Source: Melioribacteraceae bacterium
Lineage (GTDB): Bacteria; Bacteroidota; Ignavibacteria; Ignavibacteriales; Melioribacteraceae
Direction of reading: 5' to 3'
Length of the DNA: 12,688 nt
Assembly (NCBI GenBank): GCA_027858595.1
Contig: JAQICK010000133.1
Coordinates: 1-12,688, forward strand
Shown here: in pieces, positions 1 to 7,171 of the stretch
Numbering within the stretch: the stretch's first letter is position 1
Layout of the letters: the number at the start of each line of letters is the position of its first letter
Position numbers and translations under genes: made by a program
The notes under the pieces: generated by a model
Seen by the model: the letters and a program-made list of their open reading frames with translations, nothing else
Told to the model about the DNA's origin: nothing
Databases searched by the model: none

Positions 1-111
1 AGCGGTTTATTGCCGCTGGGTTAATAATACGACAAATATCAAAATATCTTTATTATTTAGATGTTCTGAAACAAGTAAAAATATAATTTAGGATGGGATA
101 TGAAAAATCTC
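1..111. other. Window-edge stretch with no supported gene
   Basis: This AT-rich stretch lies beyond the secDF terminator. All plus-strand frames are short: frame 3 stays open from the window edge to a TAA at 84-86 and frame 2 to a TAG near 92, and neither translation looks like a known family. A 5-bp inverted pair, AGCGG (1-5) and CCGCT (13-17), could be the end of a hairpin cut by the edge. I cannot say whether a plus-strand gene ends here. Confidence 0.3.
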
Positions 112-142
112 AAAAAGAAAGCCTTCCAAATGGAAGGCTTTT
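112..142 (-). terminator. Rho-independent terminator after secF
   Basis: The arms at 118-127 and 132-141 form a perfect 10-bp stem with core GCCTTCC/GGAAGGC around a 4-base loop. On the minus strand the stem is followed by TTTCTTTTT, a good U-tract. It lies about 30 bases after the secF stop codon, so it should end the secD-secF transcript. On the plus strand it has only four T, so it may also work weakly in that direction. Confidence 0.85.
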
Positions 143-169
143 GCTAAACTAAAGAATTAATTCTATTAA

Positions 170-1297
170 TTAAAACTGAATTTTCTTATCTGTTCGTTTA
201 ACATATTCGTAAACAAACGGGTTAGCAACAAATATTGATGAGTAAGTACCTACTATAATTCCAAGAGTTAATGCAAATGCAAATCCTCTAAGAACATCAC
301 CACCAAAGATAAGTAGGACAGTAACAACAAACAGAGTTGTTAAACTTGTTACAAGCGTTCTTCTCATTGTTTTGTTAATTGCACTATTCATATTTTCTTC
401 TAGTGGAGCTGTTTTATGAATTTTAATATTTTCACGAACTCTATCGAAAACAACAACTGTATCGTTAATTGAGTACCCAACAATTGTTAGAAATGCAGCT
501 ACAACACTAATAGATATTTCGAGATTAAGTCCAGGAATTATACCATGTAAAAGTGCAAAAACACCAAGTGTAATAAGAACATCGTGGAATAGAGCAACAA
601 CGGCACCAAGAGCAAAAACAAACTTAAATCTGAATCCAAGATAAAGTAGAATTCCAGCCAAAGCTAAAATAACAGATATAATAGAATCTTGTTTTAGCTC
701 ACCGCCAATTTTTGGACCAACAATATCTTCCTTTTGCACAACAAAATGATTATTTGGCATTTTGCTTCGTAATGCTTCCTCAATCCAATCAGCAATGCTA
801 ACACGTATAATTATATTATTATCATCTAATCTACTCGTTTGGTATCCATCATTCTGTAATTTAGTTTCAATTCTATTTACTGTAATAACTTCAGCAAAGC
901 TAAATGTAACTGATGTAGCATTTGAATCGGATATTGCAATATTTGCTTCCGGCTCATATTTCATAATTGAATTTTGCATTGATGTAATTACATCGTTGTA
1001 AATTTCTACAGGAACACTTTGCAATTCAGTTTTTACTAAAATTCCACTTTCTCCACCAAATGTTTTTACTTCAATTTGTCCGAGACCCAATTTTTCTAAA
1101 TCAGTTCTAATTTCTGCAATATTTATTGGATCGTCAAATTTTAATGCAATGTCTGTACCACCCTTGAAATCAATTCCAAGTTCGAGACCACGAGTAGCGA
1201 GACTTAATAATCCTAAAAGAATTAAAGTACCTGAAATAATATAGGCCATTTTCCTTTTAGAGATAAAATCAATATTTAGATTTTCAAAAACTTTCAT
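170..1297 (-). CDS. secF: Protein translocase subunit SecF
   Basis: SecF is an inner-membrane RND-type subunit that works with SecD and SecYEG to pull exported proteins into the periplasm using the proton (or sodium) motive force. The 375 residues show a first membrane helix (about 18-36), the family motif GIDFKGGT at 41-48, a periplasmic P1 domain to about 200, and five more helices, including SINDTVVVFDRVREN (276-290), typical of SecF TM4 and the following loop. The periplasmic part is longer than in the 323-residue E. coli protein. Translation starts at ATG 1297, with AAGGAG about 10 bases upstream; a nearer ATG at 1304 is out of frame. It follows secD after 18 bases, so the two are almost certainly cotranscribed. 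Separate secD and secF differ from the fused SecDF of Bacillus and of many Bacteroidetes. Confidence 0.96.
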   Translation of the reverse strand: MKVFENLNIDFISKRKMAYIISGTLILLGLLSLATRGLELGIDFKGGTDIALKFDDPINIAEIRTDLEKLGLGQIEVKTFGGESGILVKTELQSVPVEIYNDVITSMQNSIMKYEPEANIAISDSNATSVTFSFAEVITVNRIETKLQNDGYQTSRLDDNNIIIRVSIADWIEEALRSKMPNNHFVVQKEDIVGPKIGGELKQDSIISVILALAGILLYLGFRFKFVFALGAVVALFHDVLITLGVFALLHGIIPGLNLEISISVVAAFLTIVGYSINDTVVVFDRVRENIKIHKTAPLEENMNSAINKTMRRTLVTSLTTLFVVTVLLIFGGDVLRGFAFALTLGIIVGTYSSIFVANPFVYEYVKRTDKKIQF

Positions 1298-1315
1298 TTT
1301 TCATTTACTCCTTAA

Positions 1316-3217
1316 TTAACCTATATTTATTTTGTTGCCTTTAGCAACCATCATATCAAAAATTACTCTGGTTACAACAAATGCACTGAATAAACTAGCT
1401 ACAATACCAATCATTAGTGTTAATGCAAAACCTTGCACCGGACCACTACCAAATTGATAAAGAATAATTCCAGTAAAGAATGTTGTAATGTTTGAATCCA
1501 GGATTGCTGAATATGAGTTTGCATATCCACTTTCAACTGCAGCCTTAGCAGTTTTTCCTGTTGTAAGTTCTTCTCTAATACGTTCAAATATTAGAACATT
1601 TGCATCCACTGCCATACCAATTGTAAGTATAATACCCGCAATACCTGGCAATGTAAGTGTTGCGTGAAATCCTGCAAGAATTCCCATAATCATTATAATT
1701 GTTGAGAAAAGAGCCAGATCAGAAATTACTCCAGATTTTTTGTAATAGAAAATCATAAAAAGAGCAACTATGAAAAGACCTATCATTGTAGAATTAAATC
1801 CTTTGTTGATAGAATCTTGTCCTAATGATGGTCCAACAGTTCTTTCTTCAATAATGTCAACAGGTGCAGGAAGAGCACCAGCTTTAAGAACAATTTGCAA
1901 AAGTTTTGCTTCGTTCATATCGCCCATTCCAGTAATTCTGGAACTTCCACCAGGAATTTTACCTTGAATTGTTGGGGCAGTATAAACAGCGTTGTCAAGA
2001 ATAATAGCACATCTTCGCTCAATGTTTGAGCCAGTAATTCTTGCCCATTCTCTTGCCCCTTCGCTATTCATTTGCATTGTTACAATTGGCTCTGTTGTTT
2101 GAGGATCAATGTTTGCCATTGCATCTTCAATAACACCGCCAGTAAGCTCTGCTTCGTTGTTAACAAGATAAAGTCTGAAAATATTTTTACCTTCTTGCGT
2201 TGTAAAGGGTTTAGCATCAAACAAAAACTCTGCGTTATCAGGTATTACATTTTTAACTTCTGGTCTTCTCAGGTAAGCCATTAATTGATTTTTATCACCT
2301 TCACTTACATAAGCATCAGCCATAGGTGATTGTGGATTAATGATAGCAATTGAATAAAAAGGATGACTTTTTGCAAATTCTACAGCTTGTTCATCTTCGC
2401 TCATATTAGCAATAGCTGTAGAGTCTTTAACTAAGGTTGAATCACTTTCACTGTTTAAAGTAGTAGCAAGAACTTCATCAATTCTGTTCATAATAGGAAC
2501 AGTAAAGCTAGCTTCTTTAACTAATTTAAATTCCAACAACGCACTACCTTGCAAAAGTCTTTTGGCTTCATCTTCTTTAGCAATACCAGGTAATTCAACA
2601 ATAATACGGCGAGAACCTTGTTTTTGAATATTTGGTTCGGAAACGCCATATTGGTTAATTCTGTTATTAATAATTTCTATTGCACGAGTAACAGCATCGG
2701 CTTCTTGCTCTTTAAGTTTATCAATAATTTCAGAATCTTCTTCTCTTATTGAGCCAAAATATCTACTCAATCGTTTTCCTGAATTATTAATATTTGCAGC
2801 AAGAATTGAAACAACTTCTACATCCGAAATTTGTGACTCAGCTTCGGCAGCTTTCAAAAATGCTTTAAAGTCATCATCTGGATCTTTTGCAAGTTTCTCT
2901 AAAAGTTTAGCAGTATTAACTTCCATTACTAAGTACATACCACCTTGTAAATCAAGTCCTAATTTTAATCGCTTTTCTCTATTTTCGCGAATAGTCGGGT
3001 CAACAATCATTAAACTATCTTCTCTTATAAGAAGAAGATCGCTAAGTTCCGATTCTGAAATTGTAGGATTTGATACCTGTAAATCATCTGTGAGGAGAGC
3101 GAGCTCCTTTTCGATTTTGTTAGTATTTTGAATATCAGCAAAAGTAGGGTATAAGAGGTAAATGCTGAAAGCCAAAACTCCAACAATCATTAAAATTCTA
3201 AATCTAAATTCTTTCAT
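1316..3217 (-). CDS. secD: Protein translocase subunit SecD
   Basis: SecD partners SecF in the export-driving complex. The 633-residue protein has an N-terminal helix (about 8-24), the signature LGLDLQGG at 86-93, a large periplasmic P1 region with the internal EIINNRINQYGVSEPNIQ segment (181-198) and the ELPGI motif (208-212), then five C-terminal helices from about 475. Conserved AVDANVLIFERIREE (536-550) includes the Asp (538) matching the proton-path Asp of E. coli SecD TM4. About 45 residues between the first helix and LGLDLQGG (about 30-75) are longer and more acidic than in E. coli. The start at ATG 3217 has no good Shine-Dalgarno site, unlike most genes here; an ATG at 3224 is out of frame. 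A 73-base gap with a hairpin separates it from rplI, so it may have its own promoter or be reached by read-through. Confidence 0.96.
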   Translation of the reverse strand: MKEFRFRILMIVGVLAFSIYLLYPTFADIQNTNKIEKELALLTDDLQVSNPTISESELSDLLLIREDSLMIVDPTIRENREKRLKLGLDLQGGMYLVMEVNTAKLLEKLAKDPDDDFKAFLKAAEAESQISDVEVVSILAANINNSGKRLSRYFGSIREEDSEIIDKLKEQEADAVTRAIEIINNRINQYGVSEPNIQKQGSRRIIVELPGIAKEDEAKRLLQGSALLEFKLVKEASFTVPIMNRIDEVLATTLNSESDSTLVKDSTAIANMSEDEQAVEFAKSHPFYSIAIINPQSPMADAYVSEGDKNQLMAYLRRPEVKNVIPDNAEFLFDAKPFTTQEGKNIFRLYLVNNEAELTGGVIEDAMANIDPQTTEPIVTMQMNSEGAREWARITGSNIERRCAIILDNAVYTAPTIQGKIPGGSSRITGMGDMNEAKLLQIVLKAGALPAPVDIIEERTVGPSLGQDSINKGFNSTMIGLFIVALFMIFYYKKSGVISDLALFSTIIMIMGILAGFHATLTLPGIAGIILTIGMAVDANVLIFERIREELTTGKTAKAAVESGYANSYSAILDSNITTFFTGIILYQFGSGPVQGFALTLMIGIVASLFSAFVVTRVIFDMMVAKGNKINIG

Positions 3218-3250
3218 TATTCATCTTAGTTTTAGTTGTCAAAATAATTG

Positions 3251-3281
3251 AACAGAAAGACCGATTTACGATCTTTCTGTT
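3251..3281 (-). terminator. Hairpin after rplI, probable terminator or attenuator
   Basis: A perfect 10-bp inverted repeat, AACAGAAAGA (3251-3260) and TCTTTCTGTT (3272-3281), encloses an 11-base loop. It begins 10 bases after the rplI stop codon. On the minus strand the tail reads CAATTATTTTG, only loosely U-rich, so termination is probably partial. It would separate the ribosomal-protein operon from secDF or lower secDF transcription. Confidence 0.6.
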
Positions 3282-3290
3282 TATAGAAAA

Positions 3291-3734
3291 TCAATCGCGT
3301 ACAACCCAAGTTTTTACTGAAGCTGTAACTTCTGTATGAATTTTGATTTTCACTTCATAAATTCCAAGTGCTTTAATAGGTTCTTCAATTTCAATCTTAC
3401 GATGGTCAATATCGTAACCTTTTTCTTTAAGTGCTTCAGAAATCATTTTAGTTGTAACAGCTCCAAAGATTTTTTCATCTTCTCCAACTGTTACAGGAAT
3501 TGTTACAGAAACTTTTTCTAATTCTGTACTAAGAGTATTTGCAATTTCTAAACTTTTAGCATCTTTTTTAGCTGCTTGCTTTTTCTCTTCTTCCAAAACA
3601 CATAAATTACTTTCGTTAGCAACAAGTGCAATTTGTCTCGGAAAAAGGAAGTTTCTTGCGAAGCCATCTTTCACGTTTAAAATATCACCAATTTGGCCTA
3701 ATTGGTTGAAATTTTTTCTTAATATAACTTTCAT
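3291..3734 (-). CDS. rplI: 50S ribosomal protein L9 (bL9)
   Basis: bL9 binds 23S rRNA near the base of the L1 stalk and helps keep the reading frame. The 147 residues match the full family: N-terminal rRNA-binding domain with MKVILRKNFNQLGQIGD and VKDGFARNFLFP (about 22-33), a charged connecting helix (about 45-75), and a C-terminal domain with GAVTTKMISEAL (about 90-101). I start it at ATG 3734, not the in-frame ATG at 3767 inside rpsR, because MKVIL is the family N-terminus and AGGAG lies at the right distance. The rpsR stop codon TAG is the first part of that TAGGAG site, leaving 10 bases between the genes and suggesting translational coupling. It is last in rpsF-ssb-rpsR-rplI. Confidence 0.97.
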   Translation of the reverse strand: MKVILRKNFNQLGQIGDILNVKDGFARNFLFPRQIALVANESNLCVLEEEKKQAAKKDAKSLEIANTLSTELEKVSVTIPVTVGEDEKIFGAVTTKMISEALKEKGYDIDHRKIEIEEPIKALGIYEVKIKIHTEVTASVKTWVVRD

Positions 3735-3744
3735 CTCTGTTCTC

Positions 3745-3999
3745 CTATTTAACTGCTTCTGAAACAAAAGGCATAATTGCTATTTGGCGTGCACGTTTAA
3801 TAGCTCTAACTAATTCTCTGTGCTGTTTAGCACTTAATCCAGTAACTCTTTTTGGAATAATTTTACCTTGGTCATTCACAAATTTCTGAAGCTGTTTTGC
3901 ATCTTTGTAATCGATATATTCAGTGATTACTCTTTGAACTTTTTTTGTATTTGTTGTTCTTTTAGTATTTCTACTATTTCTACTATTTGTCGTTCTCAT
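3745..3999 (-). CDS. rpsR: 30S ribosomal protein S18 (bS18), cysteine-free
   Basis: bS18 pairs with bS6 on the platform of the small subunit. The 84 residues contain the conserved core: IDYKD (29-33), KFVNDQGKIIPKRVTGLSAKQHRELVRAIKRARQIAIMPF (39-78, a family pattern). Some S18 proteins carry zinc-binding Cys before IDYKD; this one reads KKVQRVITEY and has no Cys at all, so it is a zinc-independent form. The N-terminus has a low-complexity NSR repeat (see the 9-bp repeat at 3962-3988). ATG 3999 is preceded by GAGG about 8 bases upstream, and ssb ends 18 bases before it. Like rplI it belongs to the S6 operon, where expression can be controlled by S6:S18 binding to the leader. Confidence 0.96.
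   Translation of the reverse strand: MRTTNSRNSRNTKRTTNTKKVQRVITEYIDYKDAKQLQKFVNDQGKIIPKRVTGLSAKQHRELVRAIKRARQIAIMPFVSEAVK
3962..3988 (-). repeat. 9-bp tandem repeat at the 5' end of rpsR
   Basis: Two exact copies of CTACTATTT (3971-3979 and 3980-3988) follow a diverged copy TTAGTATTT (3962-3970). On the coding strand they encode Asn-Ser-Arg, Asn-Ser-Arg and Asn-Thr in the disordered N-terminal tail of S18. The repeat unit is three codons, so copy-number change keeps the frame. Confidence 0.8.
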
Positions 4000-4017
4000 T
4001 TTATATCCTCAAACTTA

Positions 4018-4485
4018 TTAATCATCATTAATGAGGCTTGATTCCTCATCAGTTAAGAATTTGTCAAATGAACTATCTTCAAAACTTGCATCATTTTCTG
4101 TTAAAACTTCTTTTTCTTCACTACTTCCATTATTTCGTGAAAGTTTATTAAGAAACTGAATTCTTTTTGCTTTTATTTCAACTATAGTTCTACTTTTATT
4201 ATCATCAGTTTTAAATGTTCGGCTTTGTAACTCGCCATAAATTAAAACAGCTTTGCCTTTTTTAAGGCGATCTTTACAGCTATCTGCCAACTTATTCCAA
4301 GCAACAACACCAACATAGCAAACATCTTCTTGCCAATGGTCGCTTCTATTTTTATAGCGTCTGTTAACTGCAACATGGAAATTAACTACAGGAGTACGAT
4401 TAGAAGTTTCTCTAATTGTAGGATCTTTTGTTAAATTACCTGCAATAACAACACTATTAATTTCTGGCATTCTTAATTCAGCCAT
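4018..4485 (-). CDS. ssb: Single-stranded DNA-binding protein
   Basis: SSB coats single-stranded DNA in replication and repair and recruits partners through its C-terminal tip. The 155 residues begin MAELRMPEINSVVIAGNLTKDP, followed by the OB fold to about residue 112, with VNFHVAVNRRY (34-44), VGVVAWNKLADSC (58-70), KKGKAVLIYGELQSR (75-89) and the final strand IVEIKAKRIQFL (101-112). I start at ATG 4485, which has GGAGGAG six bases upstream; the in-frame ATG at 4503 would lie before this site. The tail is acidic and disordered but ends SSLINDD, without the usual DD(I/L)PF peptide. It lies 26 bases after rpsF and 18 before rpsR. A second SSB elsewhere in the genome is possible. Confidence 0.95.
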   Translation of the reverse strand: MAELRMPEINSVVIAGNLTKDPTIRETSNRTPVVNFHVAVNRRYKNRSDHWQEDVCYVGVVAWNKLADSCKDRLKKGKAVLIYGELQSRTFKTDDNKSRTIVEIKAKRIQFLNKLSRNNGSSEEKEVLTENDASFEDSSFDKFLTDEESSLINDD

Positions 4486-4511
4486 TGTATCTCCTCCAAA
4501 CATAAAGCATC

Positions 4512-5003
4512 TTAATCTTCGCTTTCCTTCTTCTTATCTTCAACTACAGGTTCAGCAGTTTCTACAACTGTTTCAGTTTCTGTAACTTCAACTTTAGGAG
4601 CATTAGCTTCTGTAACTTCAACTTTAGGAGCTTTAGCTTCTACAACTTCAACAGGTTTCGCTGCTTCTTCTGCTAATTCACTTTTTCTTTTAGCAATAAA
4701 AGCTAAATCTTTTTGCTCTAATTTAATAGTTAAGAAGCGGATAACATTTTCATCAAGTCGTAAAGTTCTTTCAAATTTGGTGATGTATTCGCGTGGTGAA
4801 GTAAAATGGGAAATAATATAGTATCCACTTTTCCCTTTTTGAATTGGATATGCTAAACGCTTGCGTCCTAATTTCTCTACGTTAGAAATCTCTACACCAT
4901 TTGCAGACATTTGTTCTTTTAGAGATGTAAGGATTGATTCAACTTGTGAATCTTCAAGAGTAGCATTTAATATAATAACGCTCTCGTAATGATTTGTTTT
5001 CAT
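4512..5003 (-). CDS. rpsF: 30S ribosomal protein S6 (bS6) with an acidic repeat tail
   Basis: bS6 binds bS18 and 16S rRNA on the platform. Residues 1-100 are the ferredoxin-like S6 fold: YESVIILNATL (6-16), KLGRKRLAYPIQKGKSGYY (44-62, family pattern), ERTLRLDENVIRFLTIKL (78-95). Residues 106-163 form a Lys/Glu/Val/Pro-rich extension with two 10-residue repeats, EAKAPKVEVT (122-131) and EANAPKVEVT (132-141), ending in DKKKESED. Extended acidic S6 tails occur in several phyla; E. coli S6 has a variable Glu tail added after translation. ATG 5003 is preceded by GGGAGGT at good spacing. It opens the rpsF-ssb-rpsR-rplI group, 91 bases after hppA, and its leader carries a candidate regulatory hairpin. 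Confidence 0.96.
   Translation of the reverse strand: MKTNHYESVIILNATLEDSQVESILTSLKEQMSANGVEISNVEKLGRKRLAYPIQKGKSGYYIISHFTSPREYITKFERTLRLDENVIRFLTIKLEQKDLAFIAKRKSELAEEAAKPVEVVEAKAPKVEVTEANAPKVEVTETETVVETAEPVVEDKKKESED
4581..4652 (-). repeat. 30-bp tandem repeat in the rpsF tail
   Basis: Two 30-bp units, 4581-4610 and 4611-4640, differ at one base (CATT against CTTT), and a short part of a third copy (about 4641-4652, TACAACTTCAAC) follows. Each unit encodes ten residues of the disordered S6 tail with pattern E-A-x-A-P-K-V-E-V-T. The near identity implies a recent duplication or active copy-number change without loss of frame. Confidence 0.9.
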
Positions 5004-5029
5004 TAGAGTAAACCTCCCTTTGGTCTTTG

Positions 5030-5059
5030 GCCTTCCTATTGATTTGTTTTGCGGAAAGC
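5030..5059 (-). promoter_or_regulatory. Candidate S6:S18-binding leader hairpin before rpsF
   Basis: On the minus strand GCUUUCC (5059-5053) can pair with GGAAGGC (5036-5030), giving seven pairs with one G-U around a 16-base loop, just upstream of the rpsF ribosome site. A CCG trinucleotide (5054-5052) sits at the top of the stem. It is established that many rpsF leaders contain a structured element with a CCG that is bound by the S6:S18 complex. Whether this hairpin is that element is inference; I have not fitted it to the published consensus. Confidence 0.35.
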
Positions 5060-5083
5060 AGGGTTAATAAAAAAAATAACTTA

Positions 5084-5114
5084 CAAATATAACATTATTT
5101 AATTAGTGGTGCAA
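5084..5114 (-). promoter_or_regulatory. Candidate Bacteroidetes-type promoter for rpsF
   Basis: The minus strand reads TATATTTG at 5091-5084, a match to the Bacteroidetes -7 element TAnnTTTG, with TTG 20 bases upstream (about 5114-5112) near the -33 position. The upstream element overlaps the 3' end of hppA. It would give a leader of about 75 bases containing the hairpin at 5030-5059. Such AT-rich matches occur by chance, and use of this promoter class in this organism is assumed. Confidence 0.35.
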
Positions 5115-7161
5115 TAACAAGAGAAACCACTGACATTAGTTTAATTAAAATATTTAGTGATGGCCCAGACGTATCTTTAAAAGGGTCACCTACAGTATCG
5201 CCAACAACTGCAGCTTTATGAGCTTCTGAACCTTTAGAATATGTAAAGCCTTCGCTTTCAAATCCGCTTTCGATAAGTTTTTTTGCATTATCCCAAGCAC
5301 CGCCAGCGTTAGATTGAAAAATAGCCATTAGAACTCCACTTGCAGTTACACCAGCTAAAAGTCCAGCCAACATTTCTTTACTTATAAAACCAACAATTAC
5401 AGGTACAGAAATTGCCATTAAGCCAGGCAAAATCATTTCTCTTATTGCAGCTTTAGTAGAAATTTGAACACACTTAGAATATTCGGCTTCAGCAGTACCT
5501 TCGCGTAAACCTTTTATTTCTCTAAACTGGCGACCAACTTCAATAATCATCTCTTTTGCTGCACGTCCAACGGCATTCATTGATAGAGCAGAGAAAACAA
5601 ACGGAAGCATTGCACCTATTAATAATCCACCCATAATTACTGGTTGAGCTAAATCGATTACTGGAATTTCTGCTTGTAATCTAAATGCTGCAAAAAGCGC
5701 TAAAGCAGTTAAGGCTGCTGATCCAATTGCAAAGCCTTTACCAATAGCAGCTGTAGTGTTACCAACGGCATCTAATTTATCAGTTCTTTCACGAACTTCT
5801 TTTGGTAGATTAGCCATTTCAGCAATTCCACCAGCATTATCAGAAATAGGACCGTAAGCATCAACAGCTAGTTGAATTCCGGTAGTTGAAAGCATACCGA
5901 AAGCAGCAATTGCAATTCCATAAAGGTTAGAAAACTCGTAAGCACCAATAATTGCAAAAGCAATTACTAATATTGGAATTGCTGTGGACATCATTCCTAC
6001 ACCAAGACCCGAAATAATATTTGTTGCTGAACCTGTTATTGATTGATTAGCAATTTGGCGAACTGGTTTAAATTCTGTTCCTGTAAAATATTCTGTAATT
6101 AGTCCTATTATTGTTCCAGAAGCCACACCAATAAGAGTAGCTATAAAAACACCATTACTTGTATATTGAAACCCGTCGAGTGACCAAGATTCTGGAAGAA
6201 TATATGTTATGATAAAATAGGATGCAACAACCATAATTCCGCTAGCACCAAACTCACCAAAATTAAGAGCTCTCTGTGGATTTCCACCTTCCTTAACGTT
6301 AACAAAGAAAGTTCCTAATATGGAAACTGCAATTCCAACTGCAGCAAGAACTAATGGAAGCAATACTGCAGCCAATTGATGCTCAGCATCGAAAACTTTA
6401 GTGAAAACTGCTCCAAGAACCATTGTTCCAATAATTGAACCTATATAAGATTCAAATAAATCAGCTCCCATACCAGCAACATCGCCAACATTATCACCCA
6501 CGTTATCAGCAATAGTAGCTGGATTTCGTGGATCATCTTCTGGAATTCCTTCGTAAACTTTGCCCGCTAAATCTGCACCAACATCAGCTGCTTTAGTGTA
6601 AATTCCACCACCAACTCTTGCAAAAAGTGCAATTGAAGAAGCACCAAGAGAAAATCCGGCAAGTACATTTATAACTTTAGTTATGTCCCAATCAAGATTA
6701 GAATAGATAATAAAAAGAAGACTAAGTCCTAAAACTGCAAGACCAACAACATTCATTCCCATAATTGAACCACCGGTGAATGCAATTTTTAAAGCTGGTG
6801 CTAAACCAGTACGTGCCGCTTGTGTAGTTCTTACATTTGATTTTGTTGCAGCCATCATTCCTAACCATCCGGCTAGAGCAGACGCAACTGCTCCAACTAG
6901 AAATGATACAGCAATAAGCCAAGAAGAATCATCCCTTCCTAAATTTGAAGCACCTAATAAAATTGCTACTGCAATAACAAAAATTGCAAGGACTTTATAC
7001 TCTGTTTTTAAAAATTCAATAGCTCCATCTTGAATATGCTTAGAGATGGTTCTCATTTTTTCTGTACCAGTATCTTGTTTGGTTATCCATCTGCTTTTAA
7101 CTAATGAATAGATTAATGCTGCTAAACCAAATAGTGGAATAATGTAAATCAATTGTGCCAT
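5095..7161 (-). CDS. hppA: Membrane-bound ion-pumping pyrophosphatase, K+-dependent type
   Basis: This inner-membrane enzyme hydrolyses pyrophosphate and exports H+ or Na+. The 688-residue protein, about 16 helices, has the substrate signature DVGADLAGKVYEG (193-204), the Asp/Asn-rich site DDPRNPATIADNVGDNVGD (209-227), DNAGGIAEMANLP (441-453), and the C-terminal GDTVGDPFKDTSGPSLN (654-670). GNTTAAIGKG (467-476) has Ala 471 and Gly 474, where K+-independent enzymes have Lys and Thr, so it belongs to the K+-dependent class. GADLFES places a Glu (237) as in Na+-pumping relatives such as the Thermotoga enzyme; Na+ pumping is likely but not proven, since dual Na+/H+ pumps exist. ATG 7161 has GTAGGAG upstream, and the pth stop codon TAG overlaps that site, so hppA is cotranscribed with prs-rplY-pth. 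Confidence 0.97.
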   Translation of the reverse strand: MAQLIYIIPLFGLAALIYSLVKSRWITKQDTGTEKMRTISKHIQDGAIEFLKTEYKVLAIFVIAVAILLGASNLGRDDSSWLIAVSFLVGAVASALAGWLGMMAATKSNVRTTQAARTGLAPALKIAFTGGSIMGMNVVGLAVLGLSLLFIIYSNLDWDITKVINVLAGFSLGASSIALFARVGGGIYTKAADVGADLAGKVYEGIPEDDPRNPATIADNVGDNVGDVAGMGADLFESYIGSIIGTMVLGAVFTKVFDAEHQLAAVLLPLVLAAVGIAVSILGTFFVNVKEGGNPQRALNFGEFGASGIMVVASYFIITYILPESWSLDGFQYTSNGVFIATLIGVASGTIIGLITEYFTGTEFKPVRQIANQSITGSATNIISGLGVGMMSTAIPILVIAFAIIGAYEFSNLYGIAIAAFGMLSTTGIQLAVDAYGPISDNAGGIAEMANLPKEVRERTDKLDAVGNTTAAIGKGFAIGSAALTALALFAAFRLQAEIPVIDLAQPVIMGGLLIGAMLPFVFSALSMNAVGRAAKEMIIEVGRQFREIKGLREGTAEAEYSKCVQISTKAAIREMILPGLMAISVPVIVGFISKEMLAGLLAGVTASGVLMAIFQSNAGGAWDNAKKLIESGFESEGFTYSKGSEAHKAAVVGDTVGDPFKDTSGPSLNILIKLMSVVSLVIAPLIK

Positions 7162-7171
7162 AATTGTACTC

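Noticed and set aside
762..2284. Plus-strand frames of 65-79 residues opposite secF and secD
   Set aside because: Antisense shadows without ribosome sites or recognisable products.
3735..3767. An 11-residue longer N-terminus for L9, starting inside rpsR
   Set aside because: L9 begins MKVIL in the family, and the AGGAG site is placed for ATG 3734.
4486..4503. A six-residue longer N-terminus for SSB
   Set aside because: The GGAGGAG site lies downstream of that ATG and serves ATG 4485; MAELRMP is the expected start.
6722..7033. Reading frames within hppA in other frames on both strands
   Set aside because: Shadows of the hppA coding sequence: composition follows the main frame and no start signals or family features are present.
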